DNA from: Pseudooceanicola nitratireducens
GTDB lineage: Bacteria > Pseudomonadota > Alphaproteobacteria > Rhodobacterales > Rhodobacteraceae
DNA: 64,000 nt
Direction: 5' to 3'
Assembly: GCF_900109195.1 (NCBI RefSeq)
Contig: NZ_FNZG01000001.1
Location: 496,001 to 560,000, forward strand
This document shows, piece after piece, positions 35,477-45,248 of this stretch (within the stretch, counting starts at the first letter, position 1; every line of letters begins with the position of its first letter). The notes under the pieces are model-generated. The model did no database searches and had not been told where the DNA came from. It saw nothing but the letters and a program-made list of their open reading frames with translations. Both the position numbers and the translations under genes were made by a program.

Positions 35477-37105
35477 TCAATGCCCGCCAAGGATCCCCGT
35501 GCGCACGTCATAATTGACGGCCAGCGCGTAATCGGGGTCATCCTCGCTATCCACGACCAGGTGGCCGGCCTTGGTCAGCAGGCGGTGACAGTCGCGGCTC
35601 AGGTGGCGCAGCTGGATACGCTTGCCGGCGGCTTCGTACTTGGCGGCCACGGCCTCGATCGCCTGCAGGGCGGATTGGTCCACCACGCGGCTGTCGGCAA
35701 AGTCCACGATCACCAGCCCGGGGTCGCCCGCCACGTCGAACATTTCCGCAAATCCGTCCGACGACCCGAAGAACAGCGGCCCCTGCACCTGGTAGACCTT
35801 CGCGCCCTCGGGGGTGGCATAGGTCTTGGCATGGATGCGCCGTGCGTTGTTCCAGGCATAGGCCAGGGCCGATACGATGACCCCCACGACCACCGCGACC
35901 GCAAGGTCGGAATAGACGGTCACCACGGTCACCAGAACGATGACGAAGGCATCGGTCAGCGGCACCTTGGCCAGGATCCGGATCGAGTTCCAGGCGAAGG
36001 TCCCGATCACCACCATGAACATCACGCCCACAAGCGCGGCCAGCGGGATCTGTTCGATCAGCGGTGCGGCAAACAGGATGAAGGACAGCAGGAACAGCGC
36101 CGCGGCCACCGCGGCCACCCGCGTCCGGCCGCCGGATTTCACGTTGATCATCGACTGGCCGATCATCGCGCAGCCGCCCATCCCGCCGAAGAACCCGGTC
36201 AGCACGTTGGCCGCGCCCTGGGCGACGCATTCCTGGCTGGCCCCGCCGCGCTTGCCGGTCATCTCGCCCACAAGGTTCAGGGTCAGCAGCGATTCAATCA
36301 GCCCGATGGCGGCCAGGATCACCGCATAGGGCAGGATGATTTCAAACGTCTCCCAGGTCATGGGCACCATGGGGATGTGGAAGGCCGGCAGCCCCCCCTC
36401 GATCGAGGCCATGTCGCCAACGCGCGGCACGTCCAGCCCGAAGGCGATCACGACCACGGCCACGATGCCGATGCCTGCCAGCGGGGCAGGGATCGCGCGG
36501 GTGATGCGGGGCATGACCCAGATGATCGCCATGGTCGCCGCCACAAGCGCCAGCATCGTCCACAGCGGCGCGCCGGACAGCCATTCACCGCCCGCCGTGC
36601 CATGGCCCGAGGCCTCGGCCGAGCCGGGCACCTTGAACTGCGTCATCTGCGCCAGGAAGATCACGATGGCCAGCCCGTTGACGAACCCCAGCATGACCGG
36701 ATGCGGCACCAGCCGGATGAACTTGCCCCATCTCATCACGCCCGCGATGACCTGCAGGATGCCCATCAGGACGACCGTTGCGAACAGGTATTCGACCCCG
36801 TGTTCCGCCACCAGCGCCACCATGACCACGGCCAGCGCGCCCGTTGCCCCCGAGATCATGCCAGGCCGTCCGCCGATCAGCGCGGTCACCAGCCCGACGA
36901 GGAAGGCGGCGTAAAGCCCGACCAGCGGGTGCACCCCGGCGACAAAGGCAAAGGCCACCGCTTCGGGCACCAGGGCCAGGGCGACGGTCAGGCCGGACAG
37001 AAGCTCGATCCGCAGGCGCGCGGGGGTCAGCTTTTCGTCCGGCGACAGGCGAAGATCGGGCAGATCGAGACGATTGGCAAAGGATGCCAGAATGGATCGG
37101 GGCAT
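35477..37105 (-). CDS. SulP-family anion transporter with STAS domain
   Basis: The protein has 542 residues. The transport domain has about 10-12 helices beginning ELLSGLTVALALVPEAVAFAF, plus GGMGGCAMIGQSMINVKSGGRTR, a SulP signature. The STAS domain occupies the last 110 residues (GLVIVDFADSRVVDQSALQAI). Likely cargo is sulfate or bicarbonate. The sequence alone does not decide. I start at ATG 37105. The open frame reaches 37255 through low-complexity Pro-rich sequence without a ribosome site. Confidence 0.92.
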   Translation of the reverse strand: MPRSILASFANRLDLPDLRLSPDEKLTPARLRIELLSGLTVALALVPEAVAFAFVAGVHPLVGLYAAFLVGLVTALIGGRPGMISGATGALAVVMVALVAEHGVEYLFATVVLMGILQVIAGVMRWGKFIRLVPHPVMLGFVNGLAIVIFLAQMTQFKVPGSAEASGHGTAGGEWLSGAPLWTMLALVAATMAIIWVMPRITRAIPAPLAGIGIVAVVVIAFGLDVPRVGDMASIEGGLPAFHIPMVPMTWETFEIILPYAVILAAIGLIESLLTLNLVGEMTGKRGGASQECVAQGAANVLTGFFGGMGGCAMIGQSMINVKSGGRTRVAAVAAALFLLSFILFAAPLIEQIPLAALVGVMFMVVIGTFAWNSIRILAKVPLTDAFVIVLVTVVTVYSDLAVAVVVGVIVSALAYAWNNARRIHAKTYATPEGAKVYQVQGPLFFGSSDGFAEMFDVAGDPGLVIVDFADSRVVDQSALQAIEAVAAKYEAAGKRIQLRHLSRDCHRLLTKAGHLVVDSEDDPDYALAVNYDVRTGILGGH

Positions 37106-37336
37106 GGGAAACCTGGAATGGGGATGGAATGCTGGCCCCCGGTTAGCGCAAGGGGGCCTTTGGGGCAAGGGCGGGGCGGGTTTCGGCCGCGTACTGTGGC
37201 CCTGCGGGCCGCGCTCGCCGGTCGTGGCGGGGCCGTGTTCAGGCCGCGGGCCCATCCGCCCGCTTTCGCCCTTGCCCCCGCCCGGCCCGGCGGGCAGGCT
37301 TTGACCTGAACCGGATCAAAGCAAGGACCCAGGCAC

Positions 37337-38209
37337 ATGAGCACCCCCTATCTGGCCGTGATCGGCGGCTCGGGCATCTATGACATCGACGGGCTGAAGG
37401 ACGCCGCTTGGCAGGCCGTCACGACCCCCTGGGGCGATCCATCCGAGCAGATCCTGACCGGCACTTTGGACGGGCTGCGCCTGGCCTTCCTGCCGCGGCA
37501 CGGGCGGGGCCATGTGCACAGCCCGACGGATGTGCCCTATCGTGCCAATATCGACGCGCTGAAACAGCTGGGCGTGACCCATGTGCTGTCGGTCAGCGCC
37601 TGCGGGTCCTTCCGCGACCACATGGCCCCGGGTGATTTCGTCATCCCCGACCAGTTCATCGACCGCACCGTTAATCGCGAAAAAAGCTTCTTTTCAAAGG
37701 GCTGCGTCGCGCATGTCTCTCTGGCGCATCCGACCTGCACCGTGCTGGGCGGCCTGGCTGCCGACGCCGCGCGCGCCCAGGGCGTGACGGTGCACGAAGG
37801 CGGCACCTACCTCGCGATGGAGGGGCCGCAGTTCTCGACCCTGGCGGAAAGCCGGATGTACCGCGAAAGCTGGGGCTGCGATGTGATCGGCATGACCAAT
37901 ATGCCCGAGGCCAAGCTGGCCCGCGAGGCCGAGCTGCATTATGCCACCGTCGCCATGGTCACCGATTACGACAGCTGGCACCCCGACCACGGAGAGGTCG
38001 ACGTGACCGAGATCATCAAGACCCTTGGCGCGAATTCTACCCATGCGCGCGGCATGATCGCCGGCATGCCCGCCCGTCTGGGCGCGGATACGGGCTGCGA
38101 TCAGGGCTGTGCCACGGCGCTGGACTTTGCCGTCATGACCGCGCCCGACAAACGCGATGCCGATCTGGTGGCGCGGCTGAACACCGTCGCGGGGCGCGTT
38201 CTGGGCTGA
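37337..38209 (+). CDS. mtnP: S-methyl-5'-thioadenosine phosphorylase
   Basis: The protein has 290 residues and belongs to the class II nucleoside phosphorylases. IGGSGIYDIDGL is at the N-terminus. LPRHGRGHVHSPTDVPYRANI, LSVSACGSFRDHMAPGDFVIPDQFIDRT, MEGPQFSTLAESRMYR and GCDVIGMTNMPEAKLAREAEL are the MTAP blocks. It cleaves methylthioadenosine to adenine and methylthioribose-1-phosphate in methionine salvage. It is divergent from sulP. The MTA-specific Asn/Asp in VTDYDSW supports MTA over plain purine nucleosides. Confidence 0.95.
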   Translation: MSTPYLAVIGGSGIYDIDGLKDAAWQAVTTPWGDPSEQILTGTLDGLRLAFLPRHGRGHVHSPTDVPYRANIDALKQLGVTHVLSVSACGSFRDHMAPGDFVIPDQFIDRTVNREKSFFSKGCVAHVSLAHPTCTVLGGLAADAARAQGVTVHEGGTYLAMEGPQFSTLAESRMYRESWGCDVIGMTNMPEAKLAREAELHYATVAMVTDYDSWHPDHGEVDVTEIIKTLGANSTHARGMIAGMPARLGADTGCDQGCATALDFAVMTAPDKRDADLVARLNTVAGRVLG

Positions 38210-38409
38210 TTTCTGGCGGGGCGAACGCTTTATTCACACTCTGCCGCTAGGCTGGCCGGGCTGTGTGGGACCGGCACTGCTTGCCTTCTGGTATCGCCGG
38301 CCTGGGGTCTGATCGCGGGATCTGCGCCGGCGGCACCTTCAATCCCGCAAGCTCGATCCCGCCAGTTTGATCCAAATTGGTCCGTTCCAAAGGGCGTGAC
38401 GGGCCGGGG

Positions 38410-40653
38410 TCAGCCCTGAGTGCGCAGGAACTCCATCACCGGTTCACGAACCGATTGCCGGCCCTCGTCGCGGGCCTTGTCGATCACCGACCGCAGCGCG
38501 CCCAGGTCGGTGCGCATCAGCAGCGACTTGACCGGCCCGATCGACGCCGGGCGCATCGACAGGGTACGCAAACCCATGGCGGCCAGGCAGATCGCCTCGA
38601 CCGGGCGGCCGGCGTCTTCGCCGCAGAAGCTTAGCTGCGTGCCGGTGCTGGCGCAGCGGTCGACGATGCCCTGAAGGAAGGTCAGGAAGGACACGTTCAG
38701 CGTGTCATACCGCCGCCGGACCCGTTCGTTTTCGCGGTCGGCCGCAAAGAAGAACTGTTTCAGGTCGTTGCCGCCGATTGACAGGAACTCGACCTCTTCG
38801 AAGAACTTGGTGGGGGCAAAGGCCAGCGACGGGGTCTCCAGCATGGCACCCAGTTCGACCTTCTCGGGCAGGGGATGGCCCAGGATCCGTTCCCGCTCCA
38901 GCGCCTTGTCCATCTCGGCCGAGGCGGCGCGGTATTCTTCGTATTGCGCGACAAAGGGGAACATCACCGTCAGCGGGCGACCATTGGCAGCCCGCACCAG
39001 CGCCTGAAGCTGCATCCGCATGACGCCGGGTTTGTCCAGCCCGACCCGGATCGCCCGCCAGCCAAGCGCGGGGTTGGGTTCGTCATTGGGCTTCATGTAG
39101 GACAGGACCTTGTCCGACCCGATGTCGAGCGTGCGGAAGACCACCTTGCGCCCCTCGGCCGCGTCGATCACACGGGCATACAGCGCCGAAAGCTCGGACC
39201 GTTTGGGCATCTGGTTGCGGATCAGGAACTGAAGCTCGGTGCGGAACAGGCCCACGCCCTCGGCCCCGGATCCCGCCAGCGACGGCAGATCGGCCATGAG
39301 GCCTGCGTTCATCATCAGGTGCACGCGCTGGCCGCACATCGACACCGCCGGAAGATCGCGGATCGAGGCATAGCGTTCCTGCGCCTTGGCCTGCATGGCG
39401 ATCTTGTCGCGGAAGGCGTTCACGACCGTGTCTTCGGCGCGCAGGTGTGCGATGCCGCCGTCGCCGTCGACCAGGATGTGATCACCGTTCAGCGCCTCGG
39501 TGGTGATGCGGCCGGCGTGGATGACCAGCGGAATGGCCAGCGCCCGCGCCACGATTGCCGCATGCGACCCGACCGACCCGCCTTCCAGCACGATGCCCTT
39601 CAGCGACCGGCCGTAATCCAGCAATTCCGCCGGACCGATGTTGCGCGCGACCAGGATCGGATCGGCGGGCATTTCCGCCCCCGTGGCCTTGCCCTGGCCC
39701 GACAGGATCCGGAGCAGACGGTTCGACAGGTCGTCAAGGTCATGCAACCGGTCGCGCAGGTAAGGATCGGTGATCGTTTCCATCCGCGCGCGGGCGGTGG
39801 ATTGTTCCTTTTCGACCGCGGCTTCGGCCGAAAGGCCGCGCGCCACGTCTTCTTCCATCCGGCGCAGCCAGCCCTTGGAGTTGGCGAACATCCGGTAGGC
39901 TTCCAGAACCTCAAGCTGTTCCTTGTCGTCATCGGCGATATTGGCCACCAGCGTATCGACGGCGTCGCGCAGCTGGTCCACGGCCTCGGCCAGACGCTCG
40001 CCCTCGCGGTGCGGATCCTCGGCAATCGGGTTGGTGATGACGACGCGGGGTTCGTGCAGCCAGACGTGCCCCTCAGCCGCGCCTTCCTGCCCGGTGGTGC
40101 CGCGAAACAGCACGGGCTTGGTGTGCAGGGCGGACAGCGCCGCGCCTTCACCGACAAAGGCCCCCAGTTCGGCCATCTCGGCCAGGACCATGGCGACCAC
40201 TTCCAGCGCGGTGATCTCGTCCTCGGAATAGCGGCGGGCGCGTTTCGACTGCACCACCAGAACGCCCAGCTTTTCGCCCAGGCGCTGGATCGGCACACCT
40301 GCGAAGGAGGAATAGATCTCTTCTCCGGTTTCAGCCATGTAGCGGAAGCCGGGTTCCGACGGCGCATCGGGGGTGTTGACGATCCGCCCGGTGCGGCCGA
40401 CGCGGCCCACAAGGCCTTCGCCCAGCTTCATCCGGGTCTGGTGCACGGCCTCGGGTTTCAGACCCTCGGTTGCGCAAAGCTCAAGCGTGTCGGCATCGCG
40501 GAACAGGTAGACCGAGCAGACCTCGGTCTTCATCGAATCCGCGATCAGATGGGTGATCTTGTCCAGACGCGCCTGGCCGGCCGCTTCCTCGGCCATGGCC
40601 GCGCGAAGCCGGGCCAGCATCTGCCGGCTGTCAGTCTGAAAATCGTTGCTCAT
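38410..40653 (-). CDS. ptsP: Phosphoenolpyruvate-protein phosphotransferase PtsP (EI-Ntr)
   Basis: The protein has 747 residues. An N-terminal GAF domain (about 15-165) precedes the EI domains. The phosphorylated His is in SVGSHAAIVARAL (about His364). The PEP-binding TIM barrel shows MMNAGLMADLP, GVGLFRTELQFL, FRTLDIGSDKVL and SIGGNDLKQF. It starts the nitrogen PTS, whose HPr- and EIIA-type partners are not in this window. It lies 147 bases downstream of lysC, a neighbour pair common in alphaproteobacteria. The GAF domain in NifA-like EI-Ntr proteins is thought to sense glutamine or 2-oxoglutarate. Confidence 0.96.
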   Translation of the reverse strand: MSNDFQTDSRQMLARLRAAMAEEAAGQARLDKITHLIADSMKTEVCSVYLFRDADTLELCATEGLKPEAVHQTRMKLGEGLVGRVGRTGRIVNTPDAPSEPGFRYMAETGEEIYSSFAGVPIQRLGEKLGVLVVQSKRARRYSEDEITALEVVAMVLAEMAELGAFVGEGAALSALHTKPVLFRGTTGQEGAAEGHVWLHEPRVVITNPIAEDPHREGERLAEAVDQLRDAVDTLVANIADDDKEQLEVLEAYRMFANSKGWLRRMEEDVARGLSAEAAVEKEQSTARARMETITDPYLRDRLHDLDDLSNRLLRILSGQGKATGAEMPADPILVARNIGPAELLDYGRSLKGIVLEGGSVGSHAAIVARALAIPLVIHAGRITTEALNGDHILVDGDGGIAHLRAEDTVVNAFRDKIAMQAKAQERYASIRDLPAVSMCGQRVHLMMNAGLMADLPSLAGSGAEGVGLFRTELQFLIRNQMPKRSELSALYARVIDAAEGRKVVFRTLDIGSDKVLSYMKPNDEPNPALGWRAIRVGLDKPGVMRMQLQALVRAANGRPLTVMFPFVAQYEEYRAASAEMDKALERERILGHPLPEKVELGAMLETPSLAFAPTKFFEEVEFLSIGGNDLKQFFFAADRENERVRRRYDTLNVSFLTFLQGIVDRCASTGTQLSFCGEDAGRPVEAICLAAMGLRTLSMRPASIGPVKSLLMRTDLGALRSVIDKARDEGRQSVREPVMEFLRTQG

Positions 40654-40800
40654 ACCGGCGCTGGCTGTCCTTTATCCTGTCCGTACGAATAGTACAGACG
40701 CGCAGGCAAGCCAAACGGTAATCTGGTCGCAGCCCGGGCGGCGGGCCGGGCGGGCGCGGAAAAGCGCCCGAAAACCGGGCACCTCAGGCCATCCGGGGGA

Positions 40801-42036
40801 TCAGGCTTTTTCCAGCTCGAAGGCGTCGTGCAGGGCCTGCACCGCCAGTTCCATGTACTTCCGGTCGATCAGCACCGAAATCTTGATCTCGGAGGTGGCG
40901 ATGACCTTGATGTTCACACCCTCGTCCGAGAGCGTCTTGAACATCTGCGCGGCAACGCCCGACTGCGACCGCATGCCGATGCCCACGGCCGAGACCTTGG
41001 CGACATTGGTGTCCGCCACCAGGTCGTGGAAGTTGATGTCGCCGCTGTCCTTGGCCGCGTTCAGCGCCTTTTCGGCACGCGCCACCTGATCGACAGGGCA
41101 GGAGAAGGTCATGTCGGTGCGACCTTCCTCGGCGATGTTCTGGATGATCATGTCGACGTTGATCCCCGCCTCGGCCAGGGGGCCGAAGATGGCGGCGGCG
41201 ATGCCGGGGCGGTCGGCGACCGAGATCAGCGTCATCTTTGCCTCATCGCGGGAATAGGCGATGCCAGAGACCGGGCGGTTTTCCATGATTTCCTCCTCGG
41301 CACAGACCAGCGTGCCGGCTTCATCAGATTGTTCTTCGAACGACGACAGGACGCGCAGGCGCACGCCGAACCGCATCGCCAGCTCGACCGAGCGGGTCTG
41401 CAGCACCTTCGCGCCCAGGGAGGCGAGTTCCAGCATCTCCTCGAAGGCGATCTTGTCGAGCTTGCGGGCCTTGTCGGTGATGCGCGGATCGGTGGTATAG
41501 ACCCCGTCCACGTCGGTGTAGATGTCGCAGCGTTCCGCACCGAAGGCGGCGGCAAAGGCGACGGCGGTGGTGTCGGACCCGCCACGGCCAAGCGTGGTGA
41601 TCCGGCCCTCGGGCGAGATGCCCTGGAAGCCCGCGACCACGGCGACCTTCATGCCTTCCGCGAACTTCGCGCTGATGTTGTCGGTCGGGATCTCTTCGAT
41701 CCGGGCCTGGGAATGGGCGCTGTTGGTTTTCAGCGGCACCTGCCAGCCCTGCCAGGAGCGCGCGGGCACGTCCATTTCCTGCAGGGTCAGGGCCATCAGC
41801 CCGGCGGTGACGTTTTCGCCCGAGGAGACCACGGCATCATATTCGCGGGCATCGTAGAATTTCGAGGTCTCGTTCACCCAGCCGACCAATTCATTGGTCT
41901 TGCCGGACATGGCCGAGACGATGACGATCACGTCATAGCCCTTGGCGACTTCGACGCCGACGCGCTTGGCGGCGCGTTTGATGCGATCCAGGGTGGCGAC
42001 CGAGGTGCCGCCGAATTTCATCACGAGAACGGGCAT
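40801..42036 (-). CDS. lysC: Aspartate kinase
   Basis: The protein has 411 residues. The N-terminal kinase domain has VMKFGGTSVATLDR, SSGENVTAGLMALTL, TLGRGGSDTTAVAFAAAF and DVDGVYTTDPR. Two ACT domains near 265-400 (ISVADRPGIAAAIFGPLAEAG and VSAVGIGMRSQSGVAAQM) give feedback control by lysine and/or threonine. It catalyses the first step from aspartate to lysine, threonine and methionine. The order lysC-ptsP on the minus strand may allow cotranscription. Confidence 0.97.
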   Translation of the reverse strand: MPVLVMKFGGTSVATLDRIKRAAKRVGVEVAKGYDVIVIVSAMSGKTNELVGWVNETSKFYDAREYDAVVSSGENVTAGLMALTLQEMDVPARSWQGWQVPLKTNSAHSQARIEEIPTDNISAKFAEGMKVAVVAGFQGISPEGRITTLGRGGSDTTAVAFAAAFGAERCDIYTDVDGVYTTDPRITDKARKLDKIAFEEMLELASLGAKVLQTRSVELAMRFGVRLRVLSSFEEQSDEAGTLVCAEEEIMENRPVSGIAYSRDEAKMTLISVADRPGIAAAIFGPLAEAGINVDMIIQNIAEEGRTDMTFSCPVDQVARAEKALNAAKDSGDINFHDLVADTNVAKVSAVGIGMRSQSGVAAQMFKTLSDEGVNIKVIATSEIKISVLIDRKYMELAVQALHDAFELEKA

Positions 42037-42185
42037 GGAACTTCCCAGAATTGTTCCGCGGCGGTCTAGAGGCCTTTGTGCAAAAGCGCAAGTGGCCTTG
42101 GCGCTGCTCCTCCGCCCTTATGAGCGTCCTCGCGTCCGGTCACCGGTCCGGTGCCCTTGTCCGGCGGCAGTGCGGGCGGCGGGCG

Positions 42186-42214
42186 GGGCGGTGAGTATTT
42201 AAGGCAAGATGATG
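42186..42214 (+). repeat. Intergenic repeat, diverged copy 3
   Basis: GGGCGGTGAGTATTTAAGGC followed by AAGATGATG shares the GGCGGG-AGTATTT-GGCAA-GATGA layout with the copies at 12388 and 29684. The CCTCC part is degraded. It lies between the SDR stop and lysC, close to the lysC promoter region. Confidence 0.4.
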
Positions 42215-42218
42215 GGGA

Positions 42219-42881
42219 TCAGAAGGGGACGGGCTGGCCATCCCAGGTCTCGAAGGTGCCGGTGGTGTCGGGGGTGAGGAGGTCGAAGCGCGCGGCCAGG
42301 CCGTTGACCGAGGTGGTGACGTCGATATCGGCCGCGGATCCGCCCATGTCGGTCTGCACCCAGCCCGGGTGATAGGCCCCGACGGCGATGGCATCGGCGG
42401 CGAGGTCGCAGGCAAGGTTGCGCGCGACATTGGCGGCACCGGCCTTGGAGGCGCGGTAGACGTAGGAGCCGCCGGGCGCGCGGGCCTGGCTGCCCATGGC
42501 TGAGGAGATGATCGCGACCCGTCCGGCCGTGGATTTGCGAAGCGCCGGCAGCAGCGCCTGGGTGGTCAGAAAGGGGCCCGCGACGTTCACCGCCATGGTG
42601 GTGGCCCAGGCGGCGGCCGGGAATCCGGTGTCGAGGTCGTGCCCCTTGTCGAGGTAGACGCCGGCGTTGCAGATCAGCAGGTCGACGGGATCCGCGCCCA
42701 GGGCCTCTTTCAGGGCGGTGAAATCCGGGGTGCCGGTCAGGTCAAGCGGCACGAGGCTGTCGGACCCGGTGGTCGAGGTGCCGATGACACTATCGCCACG
42801 GTCCCGGTAGAGATCGGCCAGGGCGGCACCGATGCCGCGGCTGGCCCCGGTGATCAGAACGCGTTTTGCCAGGGTCATCAA
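42219..42881 (-). CDS. Short-chain dehydrogenase/reductase
   Basis: The protein has 220 residues. The NAD(P)-binding motif is TGASRGIGAAL (about 11-21), NNAG is present as CNAGVYLD, and the catalytic Ser and YxxxK appear as ISSAMGS and YRASK. This is the short CsgA-like type. Its ATG overlaps the DUF1178 gene by four bases (ATGA). The substrate is unknown. Pairing with DUF1178 is positional only. Confidence 0.9.
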   Translation of the reverse strand: MMTLAKRVLITGASRGIGAALADLYRDRGDSVIGTSTTGSDSLVPLDLTGTPDFTALKEALGADPVDLLICNAGVYLDKGHDLDTGFPAAAWATTMAVNVAGPFLTTQALLPALRKSTAGRVAIISSAMGSQARAPGGSYVYRASKAGAANVARNLACDLAADAIAVGAYHPGWVQTDMGGSAADIDVTTSVNGLAARFDLLTPDTTGTFETWDGQPVPF

Positions 42882-43345
42882 TTGGCCTTTCGGTTCGTCA
42901 GGAAGGGCAGGGGGGTGATGGGGATGCCGTCTTCGATCAGCTGGCGGGCGTCTTCCAGCCGGGCCTCACCATGGATGGCGCGGGCATCGCTGTCGCCGTC
43001 GTGGATGCGCCGGGCCTCTTCCACGAAGCGGTCGCCGACGTAATCCGATTCCGCCTCGATCTTGCGGCGCAGGTCAGCCAGGGCCTGTTCGGCAGCAGAG
43101 GCGGGTGCGGACAGGGGGCGGTTGGCGTTGGTCTTGGGCCGGTCCCGGTCCTGACCCTGATCGTGAACCGTGGCGGTGTCGCGCGTCGAGACACGCGGGG
43201 CCATCATCGCCTTTTCCACCCGGGGCGAGCCGCAGATCGCACAGCTGACATGGCCCCTGGCCTGCAGGTCGTCGAATGCGGCTGAGGATTTGAACCAGCT
43301 GTCGAACCGGTGGTCATTGTCGCATTTCAGGCTGAACTGGATCAT
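42878..43345 (-). CDS. DUF1178 family protein
   Basis: The protein has 155 residues. It begins MIQFSLKCDNDHRFDSWF, followed by a CAICGSPRVEKAMMAP zinc-ribbon-like segment (Cys8 and His with CxxC at about 36-39), then a polar, Ala/Pro-rich linker and a C-terminal helical part (LIEDGIPITPLPF). DUF1178 is widespread in alphaproteobacteria and of unknown function. The visible Cys pairs suggest metal binding. It is the first gene of a two-gene unit with the SDR. Confidence 0.88.
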   Translation of the reverse strand: MIQFSLKCDNDHRFDSWFKSSAAFDDLQARGHVSCAICGSPRVEKAMMAPRVSTRDTATVHDQGQDRDRPKTNANRPLSAPASAAEQALADLRRKIEAESDYVGDRFVEEARRIHDGDSDARAIHGEARLEDARQLIEDGIPITPLPFLTNRKAN

Positions 43346-43471
43346 CGCCTTCCCATCCGTGGAACTGACCTATTACATAGCCACCCCTGAGGGCGATGCA
43401 AGCGCAGCAGGATCACGGTTCAGGTTGGCAAATCAACAGGCTGTCAGGTGGCTGGGCATGCGCAGGGGGCG

Positions 43472-43945
43472 TCAGCCCAGCTGCCTGGGGTCGAAAGTGC
43501 GGATCAGCGCGGCCAGGTCGGGTTCGTCGACCCGTTTCGCCGCCTTCTTGCGGCTGAACCACTTGCGGTCGCGTTCATTGGCCTCGGGGTATTCGGTCTT
43601 GAGCAGCCGGGTGTGCACCGCGAAGAGCAGCCCGATGCAGGGCACTTCGACCCCGTTGTCGAGCAGTTTCATATAGCTGTACTGGCCAAGCGGGTCTGGA
43701 TAGGCGCGGCCGATCACCCCGGCTTCTTCCCGGGCTTCCTGCAGCGCGGCCTCGTGCGGGGCCTTGCCGCGCATCGGCCAGCCCTTGGGCACGATCCAGC
43801 GCTTGGTGCCGCGGCTGGTGATCAGCAGGACGCGGATCTTGTCGTTCACCACGCGATAGCACAGCGCCGCATATTGCGTGCGGATGTCCTTTGGGTCGAA
43901 GGATTCGAAAGCCGGCGGAAGTGGCAAGTTTCGCTGAAAACTCAC
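43472..43945 (-). CDS. NUDIX hydrolase
   Basis: The protein has 157 residues. The Nudix box GKAPHEAALQEAREEAGVIG (about 56-75) fits Gx5Ex7REUxEExGU. It is preceded by RWIVPKGWPM, as in the diphosphoinositol/diadenosine-polyphosphate class. The start is GTG 43945 with a modest AGGGTA site. The exact nucleotide substrate is not shown. About 125 bases of unassigned DNA separate it from DUF1178. Confidence 0.9.
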   Translation of the reverse strand: MSFQRNLPLPPAFESFDPKDIRTQYAALCYRVVNDKIRVLLITSRGTKRWIVPKGWPMRGKAPHEAALQEAREEAGVIGRAYPDPLGQYSYMKLLDNGVEVPCIGLLFAVHTRLLKTEYPEANERDRKWFSRKKAAKRVDEPDLAALIRTFDPRQLG

Positions 43946-44105
43946 GCGGTACCCTGTGTCATGAAGCGCCTGCTGCGCGGTGTATGCTCGAAGATGGGTC
44001 TTGGGTCTTAACTTTCCATGAAGATCATAGCGCAGATTTGCCGAAAATTCCAGCGGGATCCGACGCCGGAGGGCGTCAGGGGCCGGGTGTCAGGAGGTCT
44101 GCACA

Positions 44106-44149
44106 AGGATTGAACTGGGATTGAACAGGGATTGCGCAGCGATTGGAGG
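44106..44149. repeat. 11-bp tandem repeat (4 units, decaying)
   Basis: AGGATTGAACT, GGGATTGAACA, GGGATTGCGCA and GCGATTGGAGG follow one another in register. The rest of the gap between the NUDIX start and tonB stop (43946-44212) shows nothing else clear. Confidence 0.6.
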
Positions 44150-44212
44150 CCGCGCAGGGGGGCAGAACAGCGACGCCCCCGGGAAGGGGGTGCCAGGCCG
44201 CGCCGGACAGGA

Positions 44213-45247
44213 TCAGCGCGTGAAGTCGATCGGGATGCGGAAGTCGCGCTGCGCCCCAGATGGCGGGTTCGGGAAGGGTGCGGCCCGGCGCACCATCGAA
44301 AGCGCCGCCTGGTCGATCTCGGCGCTGCCCGAGGACCGCGCGACCGAAAGCCCGCCCAGCCCGCCCGAGCCGGTGACCGAGAAGCGCACCGTCACGCTGC
44401 CCCGGCCGCGCACCTTTGGTTTTCGCACCCGCGACAGCTTGCGATAGACCTGGCCTGGGTAATTGCTGGCGCGGGCATTCCCGGCCTCGCGGGTCTTGCC
44501 GCCGCCCTGGCCCTTGGTCGTGGCCTGGGCGGTCGCCTTGCCGTCACTCGCGCCAGCGGTCGCCTCGATCTTCTGCTGCGTATTGCCCTGTTTCTGCGCC
44601 ACTTTCGGCTTGGGTTTCGGCGCAGGCTTGGGGTCCGGTCTGACCGGCGTCTCAAGCTGCGGATCACGCAGCATGGGCCGCTTGGAGCTTTCGGCAAGCG
44701 TCGGCTCGGCCTCGGCTTCCAGCACCTCGGTCACCTCGGGCGTCTCTGCGGTTAGGGGCTCGGGCGGCGGGGCCTCGGCCAGCTCTGTCACATCGGGCAG
44801 CACCTCGGGCAGCGGTTCGGGCTGCGTCTCAACCAGCTCGGGCTGCGGGGCGAGGGGGATCATCCCGTCGGGCGTCTGGGGGATCTGCGCGGTCAGGGGC
44901 TGGGTGTCGACGGGTGTCTCCACGGGCGTCTCGACAGGCACCTCGACGGGCGGTTCGATCGGCGCGGGTTCCGCCACTTCGGCAGTCTCGACCGGCTCGG
45001 GCTGATCCTGGGGGATCTCCTCGGGCGGTGTTTCCTCGGCCAGCTCCTCGGCGTCTTCCGGGGTCAGGGTGCCCTGGCTGACGTCTTCAAAATAGGACCC
45101 GATCCGGGCTTCTGCGGCGCCGGCGCTGCCTTCCAGCAGGATCTCGGGTTCACTGTAAAGTCCGCGGACGACCACGGCATGGGCGGCAACGGCCAGGGCG
45201 ATCGCGCTGACGGTGGCGAGGCGCGACATGGGAATGCTGCGGGACAT
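44213..45247 (-). CDS. tonB: Energy transducer TonB
   Basis: The protein has 344 residues. An N-terminal membrane helix (ATVSAIALAVAAHAVVV) is followed by a long Pro/Glu/Thr-rich periplasmic arm with repeated PVETPVE and PEP units, a Lys-rich section (KPAPKPKPKVA) and the TonB C-terminal domain (RKLSRVRKPKVRGRGSVTVRFSVTGSG, SSGSAEIDQAALSMVRRAAPFP). It links the inner-membrane ExbBD motor to outer-membrane receptors, here presumably the receptor at 51.9 kb. It is the last gene of the exbB-exbD-exbD-tonB run. Confidence 0.92.
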   Translation of the reverse strand: MSRSIPMSRLATVSAIALAVAAHAVVVRGLYSEPEILLEGSAGAAEARIGSYFEDVSQGTLTPEDAEELAEETPPEEIPQDQPEPVETAEVAEPAPIEPPVEVPVETPVETPVDTQPLTAQIPQTPDGMIPLAPQPELVETQPEPLPEVLPDVTELAEAPPPEPLTAETPEVTEVLEAEAEPTLAESSKRPMLRDPQLETPVRPDPKPAPKPKPKVAQKQGNTQQKIEATAGASDGKATAQATTKGQGGGKTREAGNARASNYPGQVYRKLSRVRKPKVRGRGSVTVRFSVTGSGGLGGLSVARSSGSAEIDQAALSMVRRAAPFPNPPSGAQRDFRIPIDFTR

Positions 45248-45248
45248 G

